Origin: Pterois miles
Taxonomy: Eukaryota; Chordata; Actinopteri; Perciformes; Scorpaenidae
DNA length: 64,000 nt
NCBI GenBank assembly: GCA_947000775.1
Contig: CAMQGK010000634.1
Coordinates: 16,202,501-16,266,500 of the forward strand
Reading direction: 5' to 3'
Below the pieces are notes generated by a model, which was not told the DNA's origin, did no database searches, and worked only from the letters and a program-made list of their open reading frames with translations. A program made the position numbers and the translations under genes. Shown here piece after piece: positions 25,381 through 37,823 of this stretch. How positions within the stretch are numbered: position 1 is the first letter of the stretch; every line of letters begins with the position of its first letter.

Positions 25381-25384
<4 letters not shown>

Positions 25385-25802
25385 AAAAGAATAAAAGCAA
25401 GCAAGCAAGAAAGACACAAAAGAAGCAACTCCAAAAATGAGCATCAAAGCAAAACGAGTGAAAAGCAGTCAGGCAAGAACAAAAGGAAGAAAAGGAGCAG
25501 AGCAGCGGGCCGGCGTGGTGGAAAGTACAACAGAGGTCACGATAAGAAAAACAGCAAAATGACGCAGAGAGAGCACACCGAGCCTTTTTAACACAGTCCT
25601 GTATTCTTCTTAAAATACTCCCAAATTTATCAGCAAATAAAATAACCAAAAAAAAGTTAAATATGTGGGAATGTGTCAATAAAATAAGATGTAATCCAGA
25701 TCGAGATTTTGAATATTCTTAAAATTGTGTTCATTATAACGAGCTTGAATTACTGCACACACAAAGACAAACTGCATGTACACAGTTTACTGGTTAGAAT
25801 TA

Positions 25803-26000
25803 GAGTTGATACAATTACTTGATTAATCAATTAGTGCAGCAATTATGAGAAATGTTTAATCATTTTAATGATTAAAAAACATGACCTGGCCCCAGCTTCT
25901 CAAATTGTTAGGGTTTGATGCTTTAAAAAAAAGCATATCTGAAAACTGAATATTTTGGGGTTTTGGTTGATTGGTTGTTGATTGAATAAAAGAAGCAATT
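25803..26000. mobile_element. Fragment of the ATTAATCG hAT-like family
   Basis: The phrases GATACAATTACTTGATTAATC and, further on, GTTTTGGTTGATTGGTTGTTG are related to the fragments at 17620 and 18255. A further scrap lies at 26330-26380. Confidence 0.45.
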
Positions 26001-26010
26001 TCAATACATC

Positions 26011-26240
26011 TCAAGTCAAGTTACTTGTATTTGTGTAGCTTAAAATCACAAATCCGAAATTTACCTTGGGGGTAAATTACAGTACGACCCTCTCACCGGA
26101 TGAGGAAAACTCCGCCTATAAACCTTTTTTAACAGGGAAAAAATGGAGGAAACCTCAGGAAGACCAACAAAAGATGGATCCCTCTTCCAGGACGAACAGA
26201 TGTGCAATAGATGTACAGAGTGACAAAATAATGAAACTAA
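26011..26240 (+). repeat. Dispersed fish repeat (AGGAAACCTCAGGAAG family)
   Basis: The stretch contains GGAGGAAACCTCAGGAAGAC, then GATCCCTCTTCCAGGACG and ATGTGCAATAGATGT. I recognise this order from a repeat common in percomorph genomes. It has no intact reading frame. Confidence 0.65.
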
Positions 26241-26866
26241 AACATAGACAGTCAATATGACAAAAAACGATGCATTCATACCTGGGCTGTGGAAAGTTAT
26301 AACAGGCATTTTCTTACATTTTAGACAAAACGATTGAGAAGATTAACTGATGATGGAAACAACTGTTAGCTGCAGTTTTAGTTGGAATAAACTCAAATTC
26401 CAAGAGGTTTGTGTTTCCATAGTTTTCTTCAACTTTTATCTGAGCGTTTATCATCTTTATTTAGTTGATAAGATTATGTCATTGTGTGTGTGTTTGTGTG
26501 TGTACCTGGGTATGCCGATTATTCCATTTAGCCCGATGAGGCGGCATCTGCAGTCGTCTGTGGAGAAAACCAGGCTGGCTGGGAGGTTGCTGCTCCGCTG
26601 TCAAACCCCTCATTAGTGCATTGAATGACTCAGAGAGCAGACCGCCGCTGATTCACTCCAACAGGACACAGTTAACTGTACAGTAACATACATACATTGT
26701 TGGCAGAGAGCATCAAAAACATAGGATAAACCAGGGTAAAACCATATCACTTAAATCACATTTTTTCCCACACATAAACACACACAAAATACTTTATGTG
26801 CATGTACCTTGCAGAAAGCGATATAAATGAACCACAAACAGCAGACGGTTTCTACTCTTTTTCATT
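26241..26866. other. Non-coding, just beyond the probable prox1 3' end
   Basis: No gene is seen. It separates the dispersed repeats from the poly(A) signals of prox1. Confidence 0.45.
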
Positions 26867-26885
26867 TTTATTTCCATTTTTTATT
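26867..26885 (-). terminator. prox1: Tandem AATAAA poly(A) signals for prox1
   Basis: On the minus strand two AATAAA hexamers lie 13 bp apart (26885-26880 and 26872-26867), about 4.55 kb downstream of the stop codon. Mammalian PROX1 also has a very long 3' UTR, which makes this a plausible distal end. Earlier AATAAA hexamers at 30572-30567 and 28594-28589 could give shorter forms. Cleavage itself is not visible. Confidence 0.45.
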
Positions 26886-26917
26886 CATTTTGCACAAGCT
26901 TGCATATATACTGCACA

Positions 26918-26925
26918 TACATTCA
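26918..26925 (-). promoter_or_regulatory. miR-181-type 8-mer site (distal)
   Basis: The transcript strand reads TGAATGTA, a full 8-mer match to the miR-181 seed. It lies about 35 nt before the putative poly(A) signals. miR-181 is a known regulator of mammalian PROX1. The function of this site is inferred. Confidence 0.35.
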
Positions 26926-27518
26926 GTTCATAGAGGGTGAAGGCACGAAAGGCAATTTGTCTACTGGTTGTTTTTGGGCTGGGCCAAAGCAATACAGGGG
27001 GAAAAATCTCAAGAGAAAATACAAAACTGCTTCAAACTAGTTTCAGCTTTCTATGTAGCCCACCCTCGGCCCGGTGCAGGAACAAAACACAACAACCTTT
27101 TTTTTTTTTTTCTTTAAAACTGTCCAGTTTCATTTAGCTGCCAAGATCTCCATTTTATCATTTCTCTCAATTGAATGAGCACGCTAGAATACTAATTATT
27201 TTAATTCAATTTTAGGTAGGATTAAAATCTTTTTTAATTGGTTCTACTTAATGAAATGCAGTACAGCCTTCCCTGTTTGAAAAAAAAAAAAAAAGAAAAC
27301 AACATCAAATAAATTAGGATAAATTAAACCAATAAATTACACAAAATCTGCAAGACAAATAGACACCGATAACAGAAAAAAAGCAGCCATGTCACGAGTT
27401 GTATTTTACAACCTGCTGTGTGTGTGTAACTATTCAGATCTGAAACATGGCTGGTCCAGCTGGAATTACTGCACTAGAATCGAATAATAATGTCATACAA
27501 AAAGCATCAACAAAACAC

Positions 27519-27526
27519 TATTTACA
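27519..27526 (-). promoter_or_regulatory. Pumilio response element motif
   Basis: TGTAAATA on the transcript strand matches the Pumilio consensus UGUANAUA. Two more lie at 27585-27592 and 28545-28552. Confidence 0.35.
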
Positions 27527-27584
27527 TAACATATTGCTAAGTTACACAAAGGCAGTATTTATCACTGTAAGTCCACATCATTGA

Positions 27585-27592
27585 TATTTACA
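27585..27592 (-). promoter_or_regulatory. Pumilio response element motif
   Basis: TGTAAATA on the transcript strand, 66 nt from the copy at 27519. Confidence 0.35.
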
Positions 27593-27608
27593 AAAAAAGA
27601 GGAGCAAT

Positions 27609-27610
<2 letters not shown>

Positions 27611-27648
<38 letters not shown>
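27611..27648. repeat. (TAA)n microsatellite in 3' UTR
   Basis: About 12 copies of the triplet, reading TTA in the transcript. Confidence 0.97.
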
Positions 27649-27649
<1 letters not shown>

Positions 27650-27722
27650 GATTTACTACTGAAAGCATCGAGAAACAAAAAAACCCTTTCAAACAGGTCA
27701 GAACACAGATCAGAGGAAATTA

Positions 27723-27726
<4 letters not shown>

Positions 27727-27766
<40 letters not shown>
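27727..27766. repeat. (CA)n microsatellite in 3' UTR
   Basis: Reads as a UG tract in the prox1 transcript. Confidence 0.97.
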
Positions 27767-27770
<4 letters not shown>

Positions 27771-27923
27771 GTTGCCAACGCTTAATGAGAATCATTTACA
27801 TGTCAGGATGGTACTCCCAGGGGTGGGGGAGGGGCCACAGTGTTGAGAAGTGTGTCACTCACTGGTTCACAGGTTCTCATAATCGGTCTTTTCTCACACA
27901 CACAGACACACACTCATATACAT

Positions 27924-27925
<2 letters not shown>

Positions 27926-27993
<68 letters not shown>
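27926..27993. repeat. (CA)n microsatellite in 3' UTR
   Basis: A CA run of about 68 bp, a UG tract in the transcript. A shorter one lies at 29367-29393. Confidence 0.97.
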
Positions 27994-27995
<2 letters not shown>

Positions 27996-28544
27996 GCAAA
28001 GCATACAGAAATTCCCCAAAAGTCCAAACTTTTCCCACCAGTTTGAACCCCGTAAAAAGAGTATAAATCACTTTTTTCCCCTCGTCTGCAGTCTCTTTTT
28101 AAACAGTTACTGTACAACATGTGCCCCCTCCATGACACTAGACTTCTGGTGACAATGAGTTCCTGTCTCTCTCTTCCAGGTCAAATCTAGAGCTGCGTCG
28201 GCGGCAGTCCGCCCTTGTTTTTGGACGAGTCCTGCCAACGGGCCACTCTGTGACATCATCATTACCCGACCGCTAGACTAATGCATCGTTCTGTCAGCGA
28301 AAATTAAAGATGCTGGTGCAACTTCAAGGGCACTGCCGAGGGGAAGCAGACCCCCGTTAAAGGCATGACAGGGAGAAAAAAAAACAACAAAAACCTCTCC
28401 TCTGTGTTTTTAGGAAGAGTGGTTATGAGTCTGGTTGGAGAGAGCGGGTCTTCTTTTTTTTTTTTTAAAACTGCCCTCACTCTTCTCTAGCACTCGAGTG
28501 ATAATAGAAAAACTGTACAGCTATTCTTTGTTTCATACGGACAG

Positions 28545-28552
28545 TATTTACA
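28545..28552 (-). promoter_or_regulatory. Pumilio response element motif
   Basis: TGTAAATA on the transcript strand, the third copy in the putative 3' UTR. Confidence 0.35.
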
Positions 28553-31262
28553 GTAGCAACAACAATATTTCATACTCTGAAAATGAAGTTTATTTTTCTG
28601 ATCTCGAGAAGACAGCCATTCAGCACGATACAAAAAAGGTAAAGAAACCAAAAGGTTACAAAACCTGCAAAAAACCTACAACTATTGCTCCTACTCTACC
28701 AACAACTCACTTATTCAGAAAACAGATTTAAACAAAGCCGTCACTAAAAATACCCTCAAGATTTCTTTTATGAAACAATTTTTCAGGAACTTCCACTACT
28801 GTATATATATATATTTTTTCCCATAGATTTATCTTTTACAATTCTTAAAAAAGGCTATATATGTATTTCAATAATGTTATCCTTAAAATCAAACGACCCC
28901 CAGAAAGAAAAACTTGACAAAAATATTTTCAACGCGGTATTAAGGTCTTGCTAATCTTTTTTGCACGTCTTCATTATCCTGAATTAATCTTTTTAGGCGC
29001 AAGAACTCTTTAACTTTAGGGCGGGGTTGCAGGAGGAGGGGGAGGAGGGTGCGGAGCGATAATAATCTGTGCATCAGATAAAAGTGTCCTTTCCTTTCCC
29101 CTTTGTTTGTGGCACTTTAGAGCCCTTGGCTGGTGCTTTGAGACTCTGAGACGTGGGGGCCGAGCCCATCCTTCAGTGAGAAATGTGTCCGGCTCGCTCT
29201 CTCAGGGCTCCCGGATCTTAAGAAGAACAGTGTTCGGGGAGGAGGAGAAGGGGGGACATAATGAAGGGAGTAGCTCTCTGTCTTTCTCTGCCTCCTTTTG
29301 TCAGCCGCTTTGTCGCCCTTAGACAAGTCAGCAGGTTAAGCAACCTGCCCCTTTTGATCTTTTGTGACACACACACACACACACACACACACAGCGTAAG
29401 ATAATGTCGCCAAGGTGAGATCAACGGCGAGCTCGCACGCACTGGAGAAAGCATTCAAACTTACCTCATCAAAAGGGCAGCTTACGCTAACCACTTCGGA
29501 AAGTTCTCAAAAGCCCGAGAGGGCGGATAAAATTCATAAAACGCTAGATATACATGTGCAAGTCAAGTGGAAAATCTGGGATAAGAATCTCAGGTAGAAG
29601 GAATGGCGTCTAACAAACTGGGCACAGTGGCTTCCACAGAAACACACTTTAAAAAGCTGCCAGTGTGGGACGAAGGGGCGAGCAGAGGGCTTCAGGTGCG
29701 TGCTGCTCCTCGCTCTGTGCCTTTGTCCCCACTCTTTGTAGTGCTGAGAGCTCCTCCGTCTACCCCTGGGGTGAGTGCTCACCTCCGACCTCGTATTGTT
29801 GCATCGAGAGAGGAGCTGGATCACTCAAAGGCAGGTGAGCATGGAGGGAAGGAGCAGTGTGTGTTGTTTGTGGGGGAAGTTCCACTTGAAGCAGAATTAA
29901 TGATTTCAGCTTATATCCACCTCTCTCTTTGCCCTCCTTTAATTATCTCCGTGATGCTTCTGTTCGTATTGTTTCAGCGACACTGCACTCTAGATTGCCA
30001 CAGTATTCTGATAGATTCAAGTATGTTCTGCTATTGAAACAACTTCATAATGTCATTTACACCTTGTATAGGTTAATCACAATAAAACTTCGTCTCACAC
30101 ATGAGCTATTGAGTGACTATAAAAAGATTTTAAAAACTATGCAGTTATTATTGTGTATGTTCATCGATCTGGAACAGATAATTAGACGAATAAGATGTGT
30201 GGCTCGTTTTTAGTGGGAGCAGTTTAGTTATCAAAGCTGGAGCGGCTACGGAAATTTAGACATTTAAAAACAGCAGGTCACGCACCAAAAGGCCACACTT
30301 CTTCTGCGTATTTCTATACTTCTGCACCGTTTACTTCATGTGTTTCTGTAGCCTTATTCCACACTGGTCCTCTGCAGGATTGGCTAGTCACTACAGGTGA
30401 CTCCATTAAAACCCCAGATTGAAAAACTTTCCAGGCAAGTTGCCCCAGACCATAAAAAACCAAAGTCCACTTCAGACATGGACAAACAAAAACAACAGTA
30501 AGGAGAAGGAAATGGGGGCAAAATATGTCAGAATCTAAACTCTTGGAATAATATTAATAGCAATAATTTATTTTTTTTCTGCAACGGCATCAAGGGACAA
30601 ACAAATCTCGAAGTGCCAATCTTTAGCAAGCAGTGATGACAAATAATAATAATCATAAACAACAACAATAATAATCAAAATAATAATGTACACCCAATAA
30701 ACACAATGCCCTATTTGCAGGGAAAACACACTTCAAAACGTGGTAGAGCTCAGTAGCTATTTGAAACCAGTCCAAGTCCCACAGACTAGTATAGACCAGT
30801 AGCACAAGTCCAGTCTTATTCCAGTCAATAACCTCACTAGGCCTTGTTTTTGTGTGCATGTGTGTGTGTGTGTGACTGTCCTACTTGGGGACATCTTCAG
30901 TAGTACAGTCAGTTGGGCACCCACTTTGCGGGGACAGTTCATTTGGACACCCATTGGATTGAAGGGGCACCCCTGGGTGCCGAGTCTTAAGGGGAACCCA
31001 GCCTATGTTCTTAGTAGTGTAACTCCTTCCACACACTGAGGACTTTGTTAGTGTTGATCATAAAACAAGCCAAACGGATGAGGGTTCACACGGTCCAAAA
31101 AAACACCCAATAATATTAGAGTCTCTTCAGTTCAGAATCATACAAAACAAAACAAATAACCATTCTATGATAATTATCATATAAGAACAACAACACAATA
31201 GCTAGGTCATTTAGGAACTGCCACAGAGGCTTCAGATTGGGAATGCTACTTCATAACTTTCA

Positions 31263-31270
31263 TACATTCA
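31263..31270 (-). promoter_or_regulatory. miR-181-type 8-mer site (proximal)
   Basis: TGAATGTA on the transcript strand about 165 nt after the stop codon. This site would be present in all 3' UTR isoforms. Confidence 0.4.
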
Positions 31271-31433
31271 AAAATAATAATAAAAAAAAACAAGAAATCA
31301 AAAAAAAAAGTTGGGGGAAAGGAAAAAAAACAATAAAAGAGAATATTTTGAAATTTTATGAAAACAGAGAAAATAAAAAAGCGCAAAGCGTTGAGCGAGG
31401 AGGAGGAGGAAGAGGAGGAGGAGGTGGAGAGAT

Positions 31434-31619
31434 TTACTCGTGTAGAAGCTCTTGGAGACAGTTGGGGGACTTGAAGATCTCGGGGACCTCGCTGTCCAGT
31501 TTGCAGATGACCTTGTAGATGGCCTTCTTCCAGGACGGGTCCACGTCTTTGCCGGCCACGATGGCGTTGAAGAACTCCCTCAGCGTGATCTCTGCCACCT
31601 CCAGGAAGCGTTCGGGGAC
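31434..31619 (-). CDS. prox1: prox1 exon 5 (residues 772-832 and stop)
   Basis: 186 nt encode VPERFLEVAEITLREFFNAI through SPNCLQELLHE and a TAA stop at 31436-31434. This is the Prospero domain, which packs on the homeodomain to form one DNA-binding unit. The acceptor CTTCCTGTCTGTACAG is a strong U2 site. The C-terminus is essentially that of vertebrate PROX1, so the gene is complete. Confidence 0.97.
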   Translation of the reverse strand, partial: VPERFLEVAEITLREFFNAIVAGKDVDPSWKKAIYKVICKLDSEVPEIFKSPNCLQELLHE

Positions 31620-32696
31620 CTGTACAGACAGGAAGGAAAGAAATGATAATTCATCTGTGGAAATATATTCAACATAAGCTCAAAAGTGAATTGTTTTAAA
31701 CTGCAGAAAGTTCAGGTTTCTATAATGTGTGACTTCTGCTTCCACTCACCCTCAGCGACGCACACAAAGATCTCTTTCCCTTTCACATCTCTATCATTTT
31801 GCATTATGTTCAACAACACTGTTATCACCTACCTTGTGGAATAAGTTCACATTTTCACAGTGGATGTAAAACCATAAATCTCCTGTCTCTTTGAGTATCT
31901 ACTTCCTTAAAAGCCAATTGAGGCCTCAGCCTGAGAAAAGTCTTGTGAATTCTCAGGTTTCTCACACCTCCCACTTCCCTTCGCCGCAACGCGGTGAGAC
32001 ATCTTTATGAGTCCCACTGTAAATCTGTGACCAAACAAGAGAGCGGAGCTGAGTGAAGAGCGGCGGAGAGGTGCTGGCGAAAGAGGAAGTACTAAATGCT
32101 TTGGGAACGGGGAGACACGCCGCCTCTTTAGTGTCCCTGACAGCAGCGCTCACCGACACCATGGAGATGATTAGTCTGGCAAAGATCTGTGACACCTTCC
32201 CCCAAGCCAACACTCTGTCACACACACACACACACAACACACACACGCAGGCGTGAGCACACACACACCAGCGCACACACCTCCTTGTGCCAAGGAGATG
32301 ACACATCCTGTACTGTTACAGAGCTCCACATAATGCTCGCCACACACACACACTTGCTACCTGGATGTATTTGGCTGAGTCTCTTTCCTCGACTCAAAGC
32401 TCCAGGGCGACGCAGCCTTCAGGGGTCACCTGCTTGGATAATGCTGACTGTCTCCCTGCCCGCCTCCCTTGATGCTTGCACACACAAACACACACTGTCT
32501 CACACACACACATATATACAGCAGCAGCAGCTTGCCCAAATGCCTGACAGTGCGCACTCCGCTCCAGTCCTCTCCTCCAGTGTCCTGCAGATACTCATCA
32601 GGAGTGTCAGGACACAGCAAGGTTAGTGGCCACTGGAACATGAACACACACACACGGACGGACATGTACACACAGGCATGCCTCTTCTCTCTCACA

Positions 32697-32729
<33 letters not shown>

Positions 32730-32868
32730 ATAGACGCATGGGACAACCACCTGCCCCCCCTCGGGGTGATGAATGGAGGTTAAGATGCCTGTGTGTCTGG
32801 TGTGTGTGCATATCTCTGTCCACTGCTCGAGTGAAAAGGTGAGTCGTGAATAAGAAGCTTGTACGCTC

Positions 32869-32917
<49 letters not shown>

Positions 32918-34602
32918 CAGCGAGAGAAAACACACAAGCTAACCCAATTCCCCAAATATTGAATTCCCCTCTGGTTGGATAGAAGTGGATATAATTCATT
33001 GTTTGGGCTGCTGTCGTCTCTGAAATACTGGCACAATGACCCCAGTGCGAGGGCAACCATTGTAAGTGCCTGCGCGGGCATGCGCGACCTTTTCCCAACA
33101 GACCTCGCTAACGGGCCGGTGCAGCGCTAGCGCCCTAGCCGTTAGACGCAGGGAGTGCCGCATTACTAAGAATATTCCTGCATGGAATTTCTCCTGACGT
33201 TTTGACTATAAAAGGACAGCAAAACGCTGACTGGAAGGAGAAAGCAATGTCAAGGAGAAAAGGGTATTGGTATTTCAGATCCTCTTGACTGAGAGAGCGA
33301 GAGAGAGTGAGAATGGGAGGGAGGGAGAGAGCGATGGCGAGAGAAGGAGGGGCTGAGAAGAGTCTAAGGAGAGAGAGCGGAGCGACAGAACAGAGGGAGT
33401 TATTCCTGTCCCACAAGCCTTTGTTTTGTGAGGACGTGTGAGTTGTGTATGTGAGCAGGCTGACCAGCAGTGAGCCTTAACTGTTTGCAACCCCTCCCTT
33501 GTCCCACTCTATCCCTTCCCTCACTCCCCCCTCCTCATCTTTCTCTCTAGGGTCAGCTGTTGGGCCTTTGTTCCAGAGGCATTGTGGGGGATTATCCAGT
33601 GTGGCCGTTCATTCGCTCGGCTGTCCGGTAAATGGGGCCAATCGCGTGGCTCACAATCCTTCATACATATTTCATAGGGCTTTTTAACAACTTCTCAGCA
33701 GAGCCCAAAATTAAAGGACAGATGTACAAAGAGGGGAGGAGAGGGCGAGGGAGAGATGCAGGGGGGAAAACGAGTATAGAGCGAGAGATGGAGGGTCGTG
33801 TGTGAATGATGCCTGGAAAAGGCAAACAAGGTGACCGAGAGTTCATTTACACTATGCCGACTAAATATGAAAACCCAACTTTTTTTCTTTGGGTTTCTGT
33901 CCACACTGTGGCAGCTTTTTTCTCACCTGAAAACTTTTAAATGAAGCAGACATGTTTGTTTGTTTGTTTTCGTGCAGAAAGAGAGGCTTTTGGAAAATGA
34001 TGATGCAAGCTTGCTCAGTCATGGTCAGCGTCTCAAACTTTCTCTGTGATCACAATCACACGGTACGGGTGTCGTCATTAATCTGCATCAGTGTTATTTT
34101 TGTCAGACTTCACAATCACTGTTTGCCTCGTCAACAGGGAGCATTTGTAGCGTGCGATCGCTATTTTATGGTTTCTCGGGTAACAGAAAGGAAGAAACAG
34201 GATCATTAGAAAAACTAAATTGTAAATTTGCATGTAATTAAATATAATATAAGTGATAATGGAAGATAACTGAGACTCAGCAGAGTAACCCGGCCGTCTG
34301 TCCCACTCTAACAGATGTTGGCTGTGCAATTTTATAGCTTGCCTGACAAAAGAGGAGAGAGAAGGAGAGATTTAACCATCTTCCTGTTGTTCAGGTGTTT
34401 CTGTACTGTCTGAGATCTTTACAAAAACAACCCGAAAAGCCCACCAGTGTGGACACATGTCCAGCATTTACAGATCTAGCTGACTTAGTGTGGATGAGTA
34501 TGAATGAAAGAGGCTGAGGTGCATGACTGAGGTTGACCTCTTCATGCGTCACACACAGTAGTTTGGTTCTGAGAGAAGGCATGAGGAAGACAGAGAGGAT
34601 GG

Positions 34603-34640
<38 letters not shown>

Positions 34641-37600
34641 TGGGAGGACCAAAAAAAAAACAAAAAAAAAAACAAAAGCTTCGCATGAAAAGGGATATTA
34701 TTGTGGCTTTGCCCCTGTGTAACACAATATGAAAGGAGGAAGAGGAGGAGGAGGGAAAAGGGAGAATATATTCGGCAATACTACACACACGTTGCCCTTT
34801 GCATCGTGCTGTGTGTTGGGTAAATACCAATCAAGGAGGAAGGATGAAAGAAAGAAAGAAAGAGAGAAAGAAAGAAAGAGGGACGTCTCAACAAGAGGCA
34901 GCGATGAGGCAGTTAATCACTCTCATTCACCGACTCCCCCACAACTCTCTCCCCCATTCTCTCCATCTCCCTCTCCCGTGACAGGTTGCTTTGAGACAGA
35001 AGGATAAGCTCTTTTTCAGAGAGAGGGAATCGGATTTCCTGCTTTTTGATGAGATAATAAAATATGACGGAGGACAATAGGAGCCTGTGGACGGCTTGCT
35101 GGGAGCTATTCACTCCGGCAGCGGCCCCTGTCTTAAGACTGCTTAGACAAACGTTTAAAAAAGGTAGCCAGAGGCCCAAGCCCTCGAATAAAGGCTACTG
35201 TTACACACACACTGTGGGCACAAGTGCATGTGTTTCGGTAAAGCCTGAGAAATCTCCTCTCTCTCGGTGACTCAGGGTTGAGCTGTTTGTTTGGCCAACG
35301 TGTTTCTCCCCTTTGCTTTTGGGAACTGTCAGGAGATGTATTGCACCTTCTATTTGCACAGCGTTGGCCAAACAAGACGAGACCCTGGAAGATAAGGCTG
35401 TGTGTGTGGAAGTGAGCGTGTGCGCTGGTGAGCTGTAGCCTTGAAGGATGAAATGCAGGGACACAACACAAGCCCCCGCTGCCAGCCAGGTTAATTCCTA
35501 ACCCCAACTCAGCATGGGAATACCAACACTTCCCATGCTTTTCAGTCGCTGTATTTGTGTGTGTGACGGGGAATTTATAGATTTTGTAACACACTGAACA
35601 CCAGGGGTGTAAAAAAATGTCGATACACATGAGTATTGCGATATTATGTGTTGTGAAACTGTATTAATTCTCCAAAATACTGTATCAAATTTTAAATAAC
35701 CTGTTAAAAATCAGACGGCCCACCATCGGGCCCGGCTGCTATTGGATCTTTTGGCGGTTGCAGCGGGCTCAGTTTTAAAGCTAAAGTGAAGTTACTGGCA
35801 TCATGTTAAACTAGAAGACCTCAGGAATCCATGTTTTATTAGTTTGTCATGAAGGAGGCTGAATAACGCTCCAAACTTATGCTAAATTTTGGCGAGGAAA
35901 AACTGGCATGGCCATTTTCAAAGGTGTCCTTTGACCTCTGACCTCAAGCTATGTGAATGTAAATAGGTTCTGTGGGTACCCATGACTCTACCCTTTACAG
36001 ACATGCCCACTTTATGATAAAACTTTATGAACATGACAAACTTTGGGTCAAAAGCCACGCAGTTTTGAGCATGCAGTACAAAAGTGTTATTGTTGCCTAT
36101 TCTAAAATTTAGTATTTCTGGTGTGTCTTTATACTATGACAGTTTTCCTAAAATTAAATTTTAAAAAAATCACAATATATCATCTTGCTTACAAGGTTAC
36201 CCCTGTATTATGATATATATCGCATCGTGTCATAGATGGGGTCCTCTGGCACTGATGTATAATATATTCCCATCTGAAGAATATTCTCACTTCTGCTGAT
36301 AGTGAGACACATGTTTAAAAACAAGAGTTGAACCTGAAGTCGAGCAGACCAGGGACATTTCAGTGAGTCAAGCCAGAGCTTCCCGAACCTCCAACACACA
36401 CTCACACACAGGCCCCTGTGCCTCATGTATCTGCTCTGATCAATAATCTACAAAGGCCTTGATAAGCCCTTGGTCCACACTGTCACTTTAGGCAAACACA
36501 ACCCATGTCCCCTTTCTTCCTACTCCCCACACTGCTCGTCCTCAACCCCCTCTCCCCCGCTGATAAGACCGTGCCATGGCTGAAGAGTCCAGCGAACAGG
36601 CGAAAGATCATTTTATTTAAGTGTGCTCAGTTTTCCTCAGTTTCTCAATGTTCTACTTTTCCTAAATCCCTCTCAAATCCTAATATCTCTCGTCCATGAA
36701 ATGTGCATTTTTCTCCGTGCTTACTGCGACTACTGGGACAGGAAACGGGCCTCAAAGCTGAGCAAACACCAGCCACCCTCACTCCACTGATAGCCTTGAG
36801 AACATGGAGCCTTGAGGGGCTGTTGTGTATACATGTGTGTGTGTCTTTATGTCTGGTGCGTGTGCGCGTATGTGAGCATGAGCGCTAGCGTCACATGGGC
36901 TCTTCTCAAGGTGCACCTCCGTCAGGGAGTCAAGGACGGGACAGGGTCAAAGACGCTGATGAAGTCGCTCTCCTATCCCATCTTCCTCGCTCCTCCCTCC
37001 GTCTTTACTTGCCTCAACCCCCCACCCTTACACACACATACAGAGGCTGCAAATTCATATCATACAGGGTCTCTTCTGACATGTCTATCCCCCCGTCTCT
37101 TTGCCTTGCTTTATAGAAAGTGGGGGTTGTGGCGAGGGTGCTAGCTTTATATCAAACCAACAGACAGAAAAAGAATCTGTATTCAGCAGGGAAAGCCAGA
37201 AATCACTGTTCAAGCCTTGTTTAGTGACTTAAAAATTCATCGTCTGAGCTTGTATGGCGGACACAGGCTGGGAGAAAGCGATCTAAATGAAAGGGGGGTC
37301 ACAGAGTGCTGTAACGGGGCCTCCGGAGGTCAGGAAGTCAACCCGGCTCAGAGACAGCGAGAGGGCAGGAGGCAGAAGGGAAATAAAGGAGTAAGGGAGT
37401 CTGGAAGATAGGAGCAGGACATCTGGAGAGGAGGAGAACAGAGGGAGGGAGGGAGAGGAAGAATAGAAGGGTAGGAAGAAGGAGGGTGTGGGTGGGTGGG
37501 CGGGCCAAACAATAAAGGATGGAGAGCAAGGAGCTGTGGCGAAGGAGGGAGGATGGATGGAAGGAGAAAGGAAGGAAGGGCAAGTGAGAGATGGCAGGAG

Positions 37601-37784
37601 AAGAAAGAGAAATAATAAACTGCAGATTGGATTGAAGGAGGGAGAGTTTGGCATCGGCAGGGGAAATGGGAAGTGTGTGTTTGAATGGGGGGGGTTGCTT
37701 TGACACATCTGCAGCTCTGATGCACGCCCTGGTCATTTTGGCATGAGTCCCTTTGCCACGCTTCATTAGTCTCACACACACACA

Positions 37785-37823
<39 letters not shown>

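Larger units (their letters stand above)
26867..31433 (-). other. prox1: Probable prox1 3' UTR
   Basis: This is AT-rich sequence directly after the stop codon with no coding signal on either strand. On the transcript strand it holds three Pumilio-type TGTAAATA motifs, two miR-181-type TGAATGTA motifs near its two ends, a CCT-rich tract straight after the stop, and GU and UUA microsatellites. The 3' limit is inferred from the AATAAA pair. Transcript data would settle it. Confidence 0.55.

Noticed and set aside
25200..25679. 159-codon and overlapping frames with Ser-Leu or Glu-Arg runs
   Set aside because: They are products of the GA tract at 25278-25380, with no conserved sequence outside it.
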